Assembly: GCF_032335695.1 (NCBI RefSeq) | Contig: NZ_JACTOJ010000017.1 | Location: 1 to 64,000 of the forward strand | From: JACTOJ01 sp032335695 | GTDB taxonomy: Bacteria; Bacillota; Clostridia; Clostridiales; Clostridiaceae | Direction: 5' to 3' | DNA: 64,000 bases | Part shown: in pieces, positions 7,529 through 15,620 of the stretch | How positions within the stretch are numbered: position 1 is the first letter of the stretch | Layout of the letters: each line of letters begins with the position of its first letter | Position numbers and translations under genes: made by a program | The notes under the pieces: model-generated | The model's input: only the letters and a program-made list of their open reading frames with translations | The model's database searches: none | Told to the model about the DNA's origin: nothing

Positions 7529-8161
7529 ATGGATAGATGGTTTTATTACGTTAGGGTGTCATCAAAATGGAAGCAGAAAACAGATCGTCAAATATATAGT
7601 GGTGATTTACGAACATTTTGTGAGAGAAATGGAGTAAATGAAAAAGACATAATTGTAATGGAAGAAAAAGAAACAGGTAAACATTTTGAAAGACCTCAGT
7701 ATCAGTTGTTAAAGAAAGTGGTTTCGTCAGGAGATAATATAATAGTGTCGGCCATTGATAGGTTTGGAAGAAATTATATACAAGGAAGAAAAGAGTTTGC
7801 TGAACTTATTAATGGGGGTGTTAAGGTATATGTTCTGAATAGACCAATGCTAGAGGATATGTATAAGTTAAATGATAATATGAGTAAGTTTATGATAAAT
7901 TTTTTAGTGGACTGGGAGCTTATGAATGCAGAAGAAGAGTTAAAGCGGATAAAAGAAAGACAATCACAGGGAATCAAGGTAGCTAAAGCTCAAAATAAGC
8001 ATTTAGGAAGACCGAGAGCTAAATATCCGGAAGCGTGGGAGCAATACTATAGTGAAATGAAGGCTGGAATGAGAACAAGAAAAGCAACTATGGATTTATT
8101 AGGATTAAAAAGTACAACTTTTTATAAGCTTAAGAGATTATGGGAGGGGAAGGTTAAATAA
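7529..8161 (+). CDS. Serine recombinase / resolvase-invertase family
   Basis: 210 residues. The N-terminal catalytic domain has YYVRVSS, with the nucleophilic Ser at the standard place, then a DRQ segment and DRFGRN, the family's D-R-x-G-R motif. The C-terminal part has GRPRAKYPEAW and an HTH-like MDLLGLKSTTFYKLKRL. Length fits small resolvases. Likely roles are resolving plasmid multimers or cointegrates, or switching a DNA segment; no flanking inverted sites were recognised. ATG 7529 is preferred to GTG 7517 because of GGAG spacing. Confidence 0.85.
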   Translation: MDRWFYYVRVSSKWKQKTDRQIYSGDLRTFCERNGVNEKDIIVMEEKETGKHFERPQYQLLKKVVSSGDNIIVSAIDRFGRNYIQGRKEFAELINGGVKVYVLNRPMLEDMYKLNDNMSKFMINFLVDWELMNAEEELKRIKERQSQGIKVAKAQNKHLGRPRAKYPEAWEQYYSEMKAGMRTRKATMDLLGLKSTTFYKLKRLWEGKVK

Positions 8162-8162
8162 G

Positions 8163-8696
8163 ATGGTGAGATACTATATATTTAAGATATATTTAATCTT
8201 ATTTTTTATGCTGGTTATTATCTCAGGGGCTATTAGTTTATCAATATATAATATCAATGTATTAAATATTTTAAGCAGTGGATCTATGTATAATATAGCA
8301 GGGCAGGTGATAGTTGTTGCAAATGATCTAAAGATTAAATACGATGTAAGCCAAATACTGCACAATCAAAATCCGCATCTTCTAAATATAAACGTAAGTT
8401 ATATAATTTCAACATTATTTTTTACTTTAGGATTATTACAGAATATTGGAGTATTAACTTTTAGCAACTTAAATAATATTATAATTTGCAGTGCTTCAAC
8501 AATATATCTGTATTGGCAAAATGAAAAAAGAAAAAGGGATTTTTTAGAATATAGAAATTTCAAAAATGAATATATTAAAGAAAATGGCGAAGATGCTTTT
8601 AATGAATTTGAAAGAGAAAAAAATGAAGAAGTAGATGCAATGTATAATAAATTTAAAAATATTATAGAAAAAAATAATAATAAAGAAGAGAAATAG
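8163..8696 (+). CDS. Membrane protein with charged cytoplasmic tail
   Basis: 177 residues with a signal-anchor-like first helix (about 9-28), two more hydrophobic segments (about 78-118) and a highly charged, coiled-coil-prone C-terminal 60 residues. The ATG begins 1 nt after the recombinase stop, so the two are probably co-translated. Function unknown. It lies just upstream of the TcpM-like gene. Confidence 0.6.
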   Translation: MVRYYIFKIYLILFFMLVIISGAISLSIYNINVLNILSSGSMYNIAGQVIVVANDLKIKYDVSQILHNQNPHLLNINVSYIISTLFFTLGLLQNIGVLTFSNLNNIIICSASTIYLYWQNEKRKRDFLEYRNFKNEYIKENGEDAFNEFEREKNEEVDAMYNKFKNIIEKNNNKEEK

Positions 8697-8798
8697 ATGA
8701 AGTTTTATGTTTATATTGCAAAACAATAGCGCTTGTGTAAAAATAATATTAGATTACAATAAAGAAAAACCCGCCGATAACTAGAAGGAGAATAACTT

Positions 8799-9629
8799 AT
8801 GGAGTTTGTAGATTGGCTAGCTAAAAATGGAAACAGCAAAAATACGATAAAATCTTACGATTTACATATAAGAGGATATAAAAAATGGTTCTCCGAAAAT
8901 TATGGAAAAGAACTGTCGGTTTTATATAGAAATGATATTCAAGAATATATAAAATATTTAAAAGATATAAAAAATTTGAAACCCAGGAGTATAAATGCTA
9001 AGATTTCAGCATTAGACACATATAATAAATATTTGATTGAGGAAGACAAGCAAAGGGATAGAGTAATATTCAGGACTGATTTAATCAAAGTAGAAAAAGA
9101 TAAAATAAATTCTAGTGTACACAAGGAAGATGTAGATAATTTCAGGCAGATGGTTTTAAATAATTCTGGTGAAAGAAACTTTGCCATTGTGACATTGATT
9201 GCTTATTCAGGAATAAAGATATCTGAAGCATTAGATATAAGAATTAGTAATGTTCATTTAGCAGAAAAAGAAATTATTATTATTTATGAAAATAGCACGA
9301 GAGTAATTGTAGTAAACAATATAATCATAGATGCTCTTAATAAATATATGGAAATAAGATCTTCAGAAAAATTTAAAGATAGTGATTTCTTATTTATAAG
9401 CAATAAATCATCAAGAGTAAATAGAACTATTATTAATAAATTATTTAATAAATACTCAAAAGACATCACACCTAACCTATTGCGAGGATTTTTTATTAAA
9501 AACGCATTAGAAAAAGGATGGTCGACTAATGAAGTAGCTGCACAAATTGGTGATTCAAGTGTATTAAGCTCACCGATTTATACACTTCCTTCTATGGAAG
9601 ATATGAAAAATAAAGCTGAACTATTATAA
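8799..9629 (+). CDS. Degenerate tyrosine recombinase; candidate TcpM-type relaxase
   Basis: 276 residues. An N-terminal SAM-like core-binding domain (about 1-85) is followed by a phage-integrase fold. The usual catalytic set is eroded: first Arg is Lys (GIKISEAL), the HxxR motif reads NLLRG (His to Asn, Arg kept), the LGH motif is IGD (His to Asp), and the Tyr in SPIYT (about residue 261) is kept. TcpM of the clostridial plasmid pCW3 is an atypical relaxase of this fold that needs its Tyr but not the other catalytic residues (recalled literature). With no standard relaxase in the window, this is a prime relaxase candidate. A plain inactive recombinase is the alternative. Confidence 0.65.
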   Translation: MEFVDWLAKNGNSKNTIKSYDLHIRGYKKWFSENYGKELSVLYRNDIQEYIKYLKDIKNLKPRSINAKISALDTYNKYLIEEDKQRDRVIFRTDLIKVEKDKINSSVHKEDVDNFRQMVLNNSGERNFAIVTLIAYSGIKISEALDIRISNVHLAEKEIIIIYENSTRVIVVNNIIIDALNKYMEIRSSEKFKDSDFLFISNKSSRVNRTIINKLFNKYSKDITPNLLRGFFIKNALEKGWSTNEVAAQIGDSSVLSSPIYTLPSMEDMKNKAELL

Positions 9630-9714
9630 GAAAAATATATGATGATCATATATGTAGAAACCGTGACATATCCAAAGAAAGTTTTTAAATAAAGTAAAAA
9701 TATTATATTTTTAC

Positions 9715-9745
9715 TTGAATATAAAATGTATTTATATGGTATAAT
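9715..9745 (+). promoter_or_regulatory. Promoter of probable antisense antitoxin RNA
   Basis: TTGAAT (9715-9720) and an extended -10, TGGTATAAT (TATAAT at 9740-9745), drive a short transcript toward the convergent toxin gene. Confidence 0.5.
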
Positions 9746-9751
9746 AAAGGT

Positions 9752-9850
9752 AAAGGGTGAGTAGGCTGAAAAAAGCTACTTAATTAATTTAATATATCGG
9801 TTAAAAAAAGGAAATGAGATAGATTGCAGCTATTATTCATTTCCTTTTTT
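9752..9850 (+). ncRNA. Putative type I antitoxin RNA, about 100 nt
   Basis: Transcription from the extended -10 promoter would begin near 9752 and stop at the hairpin and T-run ending near 9850. No frame with a ribosome site lies inside. The RNA overlaps the 3' end and terminator of the convergent small hydrophobic gene, as in TxpA/RatA-type systems. It shares GGTAAAGG, TTAATATATCG and GAGTAGGCTGA with the toxin mRNA leader in shuffled order. Confidence 0.5.
9805..9850. terminator. Bidirectional terminator shared by toxin and antisense RNA
   Basis: AAAGGAAATGA (9807-9817) pairs with TCATTTCCTTT (9837-9847). There is a T-run on the right for the + transcript and an A-run (9803-9809) on the left, serving the - transcript. 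Confidence 0.75.
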
Positions 9851-10018
9851 ATTTTTATCTAAATCTACTGAGACTTCATGCATTATGTTATCTTTTTTTA
9901 ATTTATGTTTAAAGTTTAGCCTATAGTTCTCTTGTTTGTAGAAAAACATAGAGACAATGGCTACAACACATATAACTGTAATACAAAATATAGTAACTAT
10001 ATAGAATGTAGAATCCAT
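9833..10018 (-). CDS. Probable type I toxin: small single-helix membrane protein
   Basis: 61 residues: a short N-terminus, one strong membrane helix (about 6-26), then a basic stretch (KQENYRLNFKHKLKK) and a charged tail. This is the usual build of membrane-damaging type I toxins. The ATG at 10018 follows AAGGAGG; a longer upstream frame would run over that site. Its stop codon lies inside the terminator stem. An extended -10 promoter (TATAAT at 10122-10117, minus strand) lies about 100 nt upstream, leaving a long leader. Confidence 0.55.
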   Translation of the reverse strand: MDSTFYIVTIFCITVICVVAIVSMFFYKQENYRLNFKHKLKKDNIMHEVSVDLDKNKKGNE

Positions 10019-10736
10019 AAAGGGCCTCCTTCCAAGGAAGCAGCTTGATTTTATCTTCAGCCTACTCATATAGGTAATGGAAGGAGCGATATATTAAATA
10101 ACCTTTACCTAAACATATTATAACATATTACATGTAAAAAATGGAATAAAAACTAAAAGCTAATTTATTTATTCATCAACTTGGAAGCTTAGGATCAGAA
10201 GGGAGAGCCTTAATAGAATTGAACATACAACTATATGTTGTTTTAAAAAAAATATATATAATTCAGGGGAGTAATTAATAAATTTATATATTTTTTTTAT
10301 AATGTGAAAATTTATTGAATTTAATGTATTTTTAGGATAAAATATTAAACAAAAATATTTACATATTACCAGCATTAGGTTATATAAAGCAAAACTCTTA
10401 TATATGAAACTGTCGGCAAACAAAGATTCATATATAAGAGCAGGATTAAATCAAGGTATCTTGATAAATTAATCATATACTACTAAATATATTTCTAATT
10501 GTCAATAGAAGGTGAAATTCTTTTGGTAAGTAAAGATTAATTGTTTAGTTAGTCCTGGTTTTGCTTAACAGCTCAATACGAGGATTTTTTGTTTATACAA
10601 AAAATAATAAATATATTTATTTTTGCATCTTTAAGGTTAATTGGCTTTATAATGCGTTTAATAAAAATTATTTTGATATTAATTGAAAATTTCAGAAGTA
10701 ACAATATTGATTATTTTCAATTTGAAAGGAACAAAA
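10019..10736. other. Intergenic region between toxin gene and RRNPP regulator
   Basis: It contains the toxin mRNA leader and promoter (to about 10130). Then comes AT-rich sequence with no convincing gene; a minus-strand frame at 10169-10423 has no good start. A perfect 14-bp inverted repeat lies at 10395-10408 and 10427-10440 and could act as a terminator or operator. No clear promoter was found for the following gene beyond AT-rich sequence. Confidence 0.6.
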
Positions 10737-12128
10737 ATGAATATACTAACACCAGGAGAAAAAATTAAAAAAATAAGAGATGAATTAAAAATATCTCAGC
10801 GAGAGCTTACGTACATATTAAAAAAAGATGAAAATAATGTATGTAGAAAAATTGAAGTGATAACAAGAAACTATATAAGCGAAGTAGAAAATAATAAAGA
10901 AAAATTGACTCAATATACGGCCATCATAATAGTAAATAATATAAACAGAATATATAAGAATCGTAAAATCAATAAAGAAATAAGTGTAGAATTTCTGTTG
11001 GAAGATACACGAGCACAAAGGAATACTTACATAAAAAATACCTTAGAGAATTTATCTAAATGCCCCGCCGATGAAATTATTGTTGAAGATCTTATAAAAA
11101 GTAATAATTTTATCGATGAATATTCCGAGGATATAGAAAATGAACTTAAGTATAATTATTATCAATTTGCAGTATTATATTTCTTTAAATCAAGGCATGC
11201 AGATTTAGGAATAGAATTTATGTTAAAATGTACACTTATAGCAATAGAAAATAATTATATTGAAAAGCTTATATCTTTACTAGCTGATATATGCAAATAT
11301 TTACTTTTGGCAGAAGAATATAAAGAGTTGGTCAATATTGATATATTTATTAAGTATGCTATGAAAAATATGTCTTTAATAAATAATAATGATATTAAAA
11401 GAATCAAATTTAGTATTGCTTCTGCATATAAAAATTTAAATAAATTTAAAGAAAGTTTGGAAACAATACAGTATTTAATTGATAAATGTGAACTTAAAAA
11501 GGATGAACTAACCGACATTTATATGTTAATGGCAAATTGCTATTTTAGGATGAAAGATTACCAGGAGGCAGAAAAATATAATCATGAGGCATTAAAAATA
11601 GGTGAATTTAAAAAAGGAAGTGTAACTCAAACTATAATATATAGAAACTTAAGTGAAATAGAATATTTCCAAGGTAGGATAGGAGCTGCTATCGAATATT
11701 TGAAAAAAGCAGATATAAATGAAGCAGATGATATAGTAGACGTAGTATTGGCAAAATATCACAATACACTTATGTATATTAGGTTGAAAAGTACTGAGAA
11801 TCTACTAAAAAGTTTTAAGTTTATATTAGAAAATGGTTTCCCAAATCAAATCGCAGAATATGAATTGTCTGAAAAAGTAATTAACTATTTAATAAGTAAT
11901 TCTTGTAATGATGATTTAGAAGATGTATTAAAAAAAATTGAATTTAATATATACACTGGAAAAATGAAAAATCAAGATTTACATGAATTATTTTTTCATG
12001 CAGCATGGTATTTTAAAGATATGTCGGATAAAAAATTTACAAAATATGTTAGGACGAAAGGATTAATAAAAGAATATATTATAAAATCTTCCACTTTAAA
12101 TGAAAATCGTAGTAAAATGTGTATGTAG
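10737..12128 (+). CDS. RRNPP-type transcription regulator: XRE HTH plus TPR repeats
   Basis: 463 residues. The N-terminal 70 carry an XRE-type helix-turn-helix (ISQRELTYILKK, then NYISEVENNKEKLT). The rest is helical with TPR-like repeats, clearest at YMLMANCYFRMKDYQEAEKY (about 262-281). This is the Rap/PlcR/Rgg/PrgX build that binds an imported peptide. ATG 10737 follows GAAAGGA; the upstream TTG lacks a site. Its stop lies 11 nt before a small exported-peptide gene, the classic receptor-propeptide pairing. Clostridial members of this length are known as peptide quorum-sensing regulators. Confidence 0.8.
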   Translation: MNILTPGEKIKKIRDELKISQRELTYILKKDENNVCRKIEVITRNYISEVENNKEKLTQYTAIIIVNNINRIYKNRKINKEISVEFLLEDTRAQRNTYIKNTLENLSKCPADEIIVEDLIKSNNFIDEYSEDIENELKYNYYQFAVLYFFKSRHADLGIEFMLKCTLIAIENNYIEKLISLLADICKYLLLAEEYKELVNIDIFIKYAMKNMSLINNNDIKRIKFSIASAYKNLNKFKESLETIQYLIDKCELKKDELTDIYMLMANCYFRMKDYQEAEKYNHEALKIGEFKKGSVTQTIIYRNLSEIEYFQGRIGAAIEYLKKADINEADDIVDVVLAKYHNTLMYIRLKSTENLLKSFKFILENGFPNQIAEYELSEKVINYLISNSCNDDLEDVLKKIEFNIYTGKMKNQDLHELFFHAAWYFKDMSDKKFTKYVRTKGLIKEYIIKSSTLNENRSKMCM

Positions 12129-12139
12129 GAGGTGGAGCA

Positions 12140-12301
12140 ATGTTACGTAAAGCTATAATATCAGTACTTATATTAACTTCATTAACTGTTGCAGGTATAC
12201 AGCATAATTCAAGTAAAATTAGTAATAACAATATTTCACAAAAAACTTATTCGTCTACTGTAATGTTTCCGCAATATGAACAAGATCCCCCAGGATGGTA
12301 G
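12140..12301 (+). CDS. Putative secreted signalling-peptide precursor
   Basis: 53 residues: basic start MLRK, a hydrophobic core IISVLILTSLTVAG (signal peptide), a polar Ser/Asn linker and the C-terminus YEQDPPGW. The ribosome site GGAGGTGG begins right at the regulator stop codon. In RRNPP systems the mature pheromone is normally cut from the C-terminal end of such a precursor and re-imported by an Opp transporter, so a peptide within the last 8-10 residues is likely here. The exact ends cannot be read from sequence. Confidence 0.7.
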   Translation: MLRKAIISVLILTSLTVAGIQHNSSKISNNNISQKTYSSTVMFPQYEQDPPGW

Positions 12302-12330
12302 GGTAAGTAAAATCGACAAAAAAATACTTA

Positions 12331-12372
12331 ACACCAAAAGAACGTAAACACTAGTGTTTACGTTTTTTTGGT
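12331..12372 (+). terminator. Terminator after the quorum-sensing pair
   Basis: A perfect palindrome (CGTAAACACTAGTGTTTACG, 12343-12362) is followed by a T-run; outer bases ACACCAAA and TTTGGTGC extend the stem. Confidence 0.85.
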
Positions 12373-12718
12373 GCTAAAATTAAAAGAAACTATAGTTTAT
12401 AAAAAAAAAGTAGTAGCATGCTACACAATTTACATGATTTTTAAAGAATATTTATATAATTCCAGTACAAGCAGTAACGCCTTTTTTATTTAAATATCAA
12501 AATTGATTATGTAAATATAAGGGAAAAAAGCATTTTTTCCAATTAAAACTAACATATATTTCCAGTGAGGAAATATAAGAATTTTGCCGAAAAATAAAGC
12601 TATTTTATTATGGCAATCTGTAGAGATAAAATGCTTTAATTTACAGAAGTAATGATTGTAATTATTATAATAGTATAATCTTACACCTAAGAAATAACAA
12701 GGAAAGAAGGGGTTACTA
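12373..12718. other. Intergenic region before the DUF5659-like gene
   Basis: No gene is supported; a minus-strand frame covering 12490-12795 has no start site and overlaps the next gene. The palindrome GTAGCATGCTAC (12413-12424) could be a regulator site. A -10-like TATAAT lies at 12674-12679, with AAGGAAAGAAGGGG ahead of the next start. Confidence 0.5.
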
Positions 12719-12958
12719 ATGGAATTAAGGCCAATAAGTGATAAGGATCTCTTGGTGTTTTTAGTAGCAAAAGGTTTAGAAATTAAGGACATCAAAAAAG
12801 AGAAAGATAAGAACAGAAGTTTAGTTTATTTTGAAGATACCGATAAGCTAAACCAGGCAATGTTGCAATTTGCGAATAAGTCGGAACAAGTAAACATCTC
12901 AGATGTTCTTGCTGCAGAAAGAAGAGTAAAAACTCTTTTATGTATGCAAAAAAATTAA
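12719..12958 (+). CDS. DUF5659-like small protein
   Basis: 79 residues. The pattern (K)DLLVFLVAKGLEI, then a Lys-rich turn, VYFEDTDKLNQAM and a C-terminal ISDVLAAERRVKTLL, resembles the DUF5659 family of phage and plasmid proteins, whose function is unknown. The ATG follows GGAAAGAAGGGG. The first gene of a block with two methyltransferases. Confidence 0.5.
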   Translation: MELRPISDKDLLVFLVAKGLEIKDIKKEKDKNRSLVYFEDTDKLNQAMLQFANKSEQVNISDVLAAERRVKTLLCMQKN

Positions 12959-13029
12959 GTTATTTAGATTAAACTTTCAGCTTTCAGATGCAGCTGTCAA
13001 CTAAGTATTAAATATGCTTAGGGGATGTG

Positions 13030-14256
13030 ATGCAAATGAATTTTATAGATATATTTTCAGGAATTGGAGGCTTCAGATTAGGTTTAGAAATGGCAGGCCA
13101 TCAATGTATAGGACATTGTGAAATGGATAAATTCTCCAATAAAGCATATGAAAAAATGCATTTAGTAAAGGAGAATGAGTGGTTTGCAGAAAATATTGAA
13201 TTACTTAAATCAGGAGACATTCCAAGATCAGACATGTGGTGCTTCGGATTCCCATGCCAAGACATTAGTGTCGGAGGAAGACAGTCTGGACTTGAAGGAT
13301 CCAGAAGTGGACTATTTTATAAAGTTATTGAGCTTGTCAAAGGCAAAAAAGAAGAAGATAAACCCTCAGTGTTGCTCATTGAGAACGTTAAAAACTTGTT
13401 TTCAGTTAATGGAGGATGGGATTTTGCCAGAGTTCTCTATAAGCTGGATGAAGCAGGGTATGATGCAGAATGGCAACTTATCAATTCTTCCTGGTACGTC
13501 CCACAGAACAGAGAGCGCATTTTCATTGTCGGACATATTAGAGGACGAAGTAGACGAAAAGTATTTCCTATCTCAAGAAGTTGTTCAGAAAATCTTAAAA
13601 CAGTAGCTCATGGGAAACAAGGAGAGAGTGTGTATAATCCAGATGGCATTGGATGTACGTTACTTGGAAATGGCGGAGGCCATGGTGGAAAAACAGGGTT
13701 GTATTTCTTAGGAAATATAAATCCCAGCGGGAAAGGTATGAGTGGGAATGTATACGGAAGTAATGGAATTGCTCCAACACTAACAGCATCTGACTATAAA
13801 TCACCACCTAAAATAACGGTAAATGCTGTTTTAACTCCGCAAAGGATAGAAAAACGACAAAATGGCAGACGAATTAAAAATGGCAATGAACCAATGTTTA
13901 CTCTTACCGCTAATGATGTACATGGAGTACTCATTTCTGAGGCCACAAAGAAAGGATATACTGAAGCTTTGGCAGGTGATAGTATTAACTTTTCGGTACC
14001 AGGGAGTAGTACCAGGAGGGGAAGAGTAGGGAAGAATATAGCTAATACATTAGACACAGCGTGCAATCAAGGAACACTAACAAAGGGTAGAATACGAAGG
14101 TTGACCCCGCTTGAATGTTTTAGACTTCAAGGATTTCCAGATGAATATTTTTATAGAGCAAAATCTGCAGGATTAAGTGATACACGATTGTATAAATGTG
14201 CTGGGAATTCAGTTACTGTAAATGTAACGTATGATATCGGCAAGCGATTAAACTAG
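13030..14256 (+). CDS. DNA (cytosine-5) methyltransferase, full-length
   Basis: 408 residues with motif I FIDIFSGIGGFRLGLEMAG, motif IV GFPCQDIS (catalytic Cys), motif VI LLIENVKN, motif VIII QNRERIFIVG, a variable target-recognition region with the GNGGGHGG loop and repeated TLT/TLL segments, motif IX LTPLECFRLQGFP and motif X YKCAGNSVTVNV. The architecture matches phage-type solitary C5 methylases. ATG 13030 is spaced best from AGGGG; GTG 13027 and ATG 13036 are alternatives. No restriction partner is adjacent. A second long frame lies inside (see findings). Confidence 0.92.
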   Translation: MQMNFIDIFSGIGGFRLGLEMAGHQCIGHCEMDKFSNKAYEKMHLVKENEWFAENIELLKSGDIPRSDMWCFGFPCQDISVGGRQSGLEGSRSGLFYKVIELVKGKKEEDKPSVLLIENVKNLFSVNGGWDFARVLYKLDEAGYDAEWQLINSSWYVPQNRERIFIVGHIRGRSRRKVFPISRSCSENLKTVAHGKQGESVYNPDGIGCTLLGNGGGHGGKTGLYFLGNINPSGKGMSGNVYGSNGIAPTLTASDYKSPPKITVNAVLTPQRIEKRQNGRRIKNGNEPMFTLTANDVHGVLISEATKKGYTEALAGDSINFSVPGSSTRRGRVGKNIANTLDTACNQGTLTKGRIRRLTPLECFRLQGFPDEYFYRAKSAGLSDTRLYKCAGNSVTVNVTYDIGKRLN

Positions 14257-14282
14257 CTATTAGAAATTAAGCGTATATTCAA

Positions 14283-14307
14283 CTTTCATCTTATTTAAAG
14301 ATGAAAG
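14283..14307 (+). promoter_or_regulatory. Hairpin overlapping the ribosome site of the adenine methylase
   Basis: CTTTCATCTT (14283-14292) pairs perfectly with AAGATGAAAG (14298-14307); the right arm includes the start of the AAAGGGTGAT ribosome site, so folding would hide it. Confidence 0.45.
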
Positions 14308-14318
14308 GGTGATGTCGT

Positions 14319-15074
14319 ATGTTAAAGCCTCCAATAGCAAGAATGGGTGGTAAAAGTAAACTTAGAAAAAAGATAATAGAAAAACTTCCGGAGCATTTAT
14401 GTTATGTGGAACCATTTTTCGGAGTAGGTTGGGTGTATTTTGGCAAAATACCATCTCAAGTAGAAGTAATAAATGACGTAAATGGAGAACTAATTAATTT
14501 ATTTAAAATGATAAAGTATCATGCTCCGGAAATCCAAAGACTAATGGAATATGAAATTTCCGCAAGAGATTTATTTAGTGATTATAAATCTCAGAACATA
14601 GAAAAACTAACAGAGCTTCAGAGAGCAATTAGATTTATATATACAGTATCTCAAAGTTTCGCAAGCAAAGGGATATCGTATGGATATGGCACAACTACAA
14701 AGCCTAGTCCTCAAATCTTTAATACTGGCAATTTAACAGATCTGAAGGAAAGGCTTAGAAATACATATATAGAAAATTTAAGTTTTGAAAAAATAATTGA
14801 AAAATATGATAGAGAGCATACTGTTTTTTTCTGTGATCCTCCATACTACGAGACTGATGGATATGGCAATGAATTTAAGGAAAAAGAACACTTAATACTA
14901 TTAGATACTTTAAAAAGCATTAAAGGTAAATTTCTATTAACATTAAATGATCATCCAAAAGTAAGAGAATGGTATAAAGATTATAATATGCAGGAAGTTC
15001 AGGTAATGTACTCGGTAGCTAAAAAATCAGAGGCTAGAAAAAATTATAATGAATTAATAATAACAAATTACTAG
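14319..15074 (+). CDS. DNA adenine methyltransferase, D12 (Dam) class
   Basis: 251 residues. KPPIARMGGKSKLRKKI and YVEPFFGVGWVYF form the SAM-binding start; the catalytic DPPY is in FFCDPPYYETDGYG (about residue 173). The C-terminus ends with YNELIITNY, usual for the class. Start 14319 follows GGGTGATGTC. It follows the C5 methylase on the same strand with no nuclease gene, so it probably modifies the element's own DNA or affects regulation, as for other mobile-element Dam proteins. Confidence 0.9.
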   Translation: MLKPPIARMGGKSKLRKKIIEKLPEHLCYVEPFFGVGWVYFGKIPSQVEVINDVNGELINLFKMIKYHAPEIQRLMEYEISARDLFSDYKSQNIEKLTELQRAIRFIYTVSQSFASKGISYGYGTTTKPSPQIFNTGNLTDLKERLRNTYIENLSFEKIIEKYDREHTVFFCDPPYYETDGYGNEFKEKEHLILLDTLKSIKGKFLLTLNDHPKVREWYKDYNMQEVQVMYSVAKKSEARKNYNELIITNY

Positions 15075-15086
15075 GAGGTGCTAACT

Positions 15087-15518
15087 TTGGCAGCATGTAA
15101 AATAATTGAGAATAAGCTTATAGAATACTATAGTGAACTAAAAGAAAAAAATAAACTAGAGTATGAAATAAAGCTACTTGAGAACAATAGTAATAGATTA
15201 TTTAGTAACTTAAAAAATTTAGAATTACTAAGTGGTAACGCTCAATCTGCCAAAGATAAATTAAAAAACAATATAGAAATTATTGTTCAGAAGCAGCTAA
15301 AAATAAATAAATTTATTGAGGAATATGCTGAAATAGAGTATAAAATAAATCAACTTGAAGAAGAAGATCAGAAATTACTGAGGCTTAGATATGATAAAAG
15401 ATATTCATTTCAAAAATTGAATGATGAATTACATATGAGCAAATCTAGTTTAATAAGAAGAAAATCAAAATTGTTAAATATTATAAGTAATAATTTTAAA
15501 AATAGTATAAAATTATAA
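15087..15518 (+). CDS. Phage-type sigma-like/DUF1492 regulator (TTG start)
   Basis: 143 residues. A long N-terminal coiled coil is followed by a C-terminal sigma-70 region-4-like helix-turn-helix: EEDQKLLRLRYDKRYSFQKL, then LHMSKSSLIRRKSKLL. Such proteins control late or accessory genes in Gram-positive phages and related elements. TTG 15087 lies 8 nt from AGGAGG that overlaps the preceding stop, so translation is probably coupled to the methylase. Confidence 0.65.
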   Translation: MAACKIIENKLIEYYSELKEKNKLEYEIKLLENNSNRLFSNLKNLELLSGNAQSAKDKLKNNIEIIVQKQLKINKFIEEYAEIEYKINQLEEEDQKLLRLRYDKRYSFQKLNDELHMSKSSLIRRKSKLLNIISNNFKNSIKL

Positions 15519-15550
15519 AGAAAATTAAATTACTGTATAAATTTTAATTA

Positions 15551-15580
15551 TACTGCACTAAAATGCAGTATTTTCTTTTA
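15551..15580 (+). terminator. Intrinsic terminator
   Basis: TACTGCA (15551-15557) and TGCAGTA (15564-15570), followed by TTTTCTTTTA; flanking AAAGAAAAT/ATTTTCTTT lengthens the fold. Confidence 0.7.
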
Positions 15581-15620
15581 TTCTATATTAGGGAAAATGT
15601 AGAATAAGGAGGAATTTATT

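Noticed and set aside
8799..9629. Reading the gene as an active phage-type integrase
   Set aside because: Three catalytic positions are replaced and no attachment-site duplication was found around it; a TcpM-like role fits the neighbours better.
10169..10423. Minus-strand frame of 84 codons in the gap before the RRNPP regulator
   Set aside because: No ribosome site, Phe/Ile/Tyr-rich from AT composition, and it overlaps one arm of an inverted repeat.
12490..12795. Minus-strand frame upstream of the DUF5659-like gene
   Set aside because: It overlaps the start of the + strand gene and the promoter-like TATAAT; no Shine-Dalgarno.
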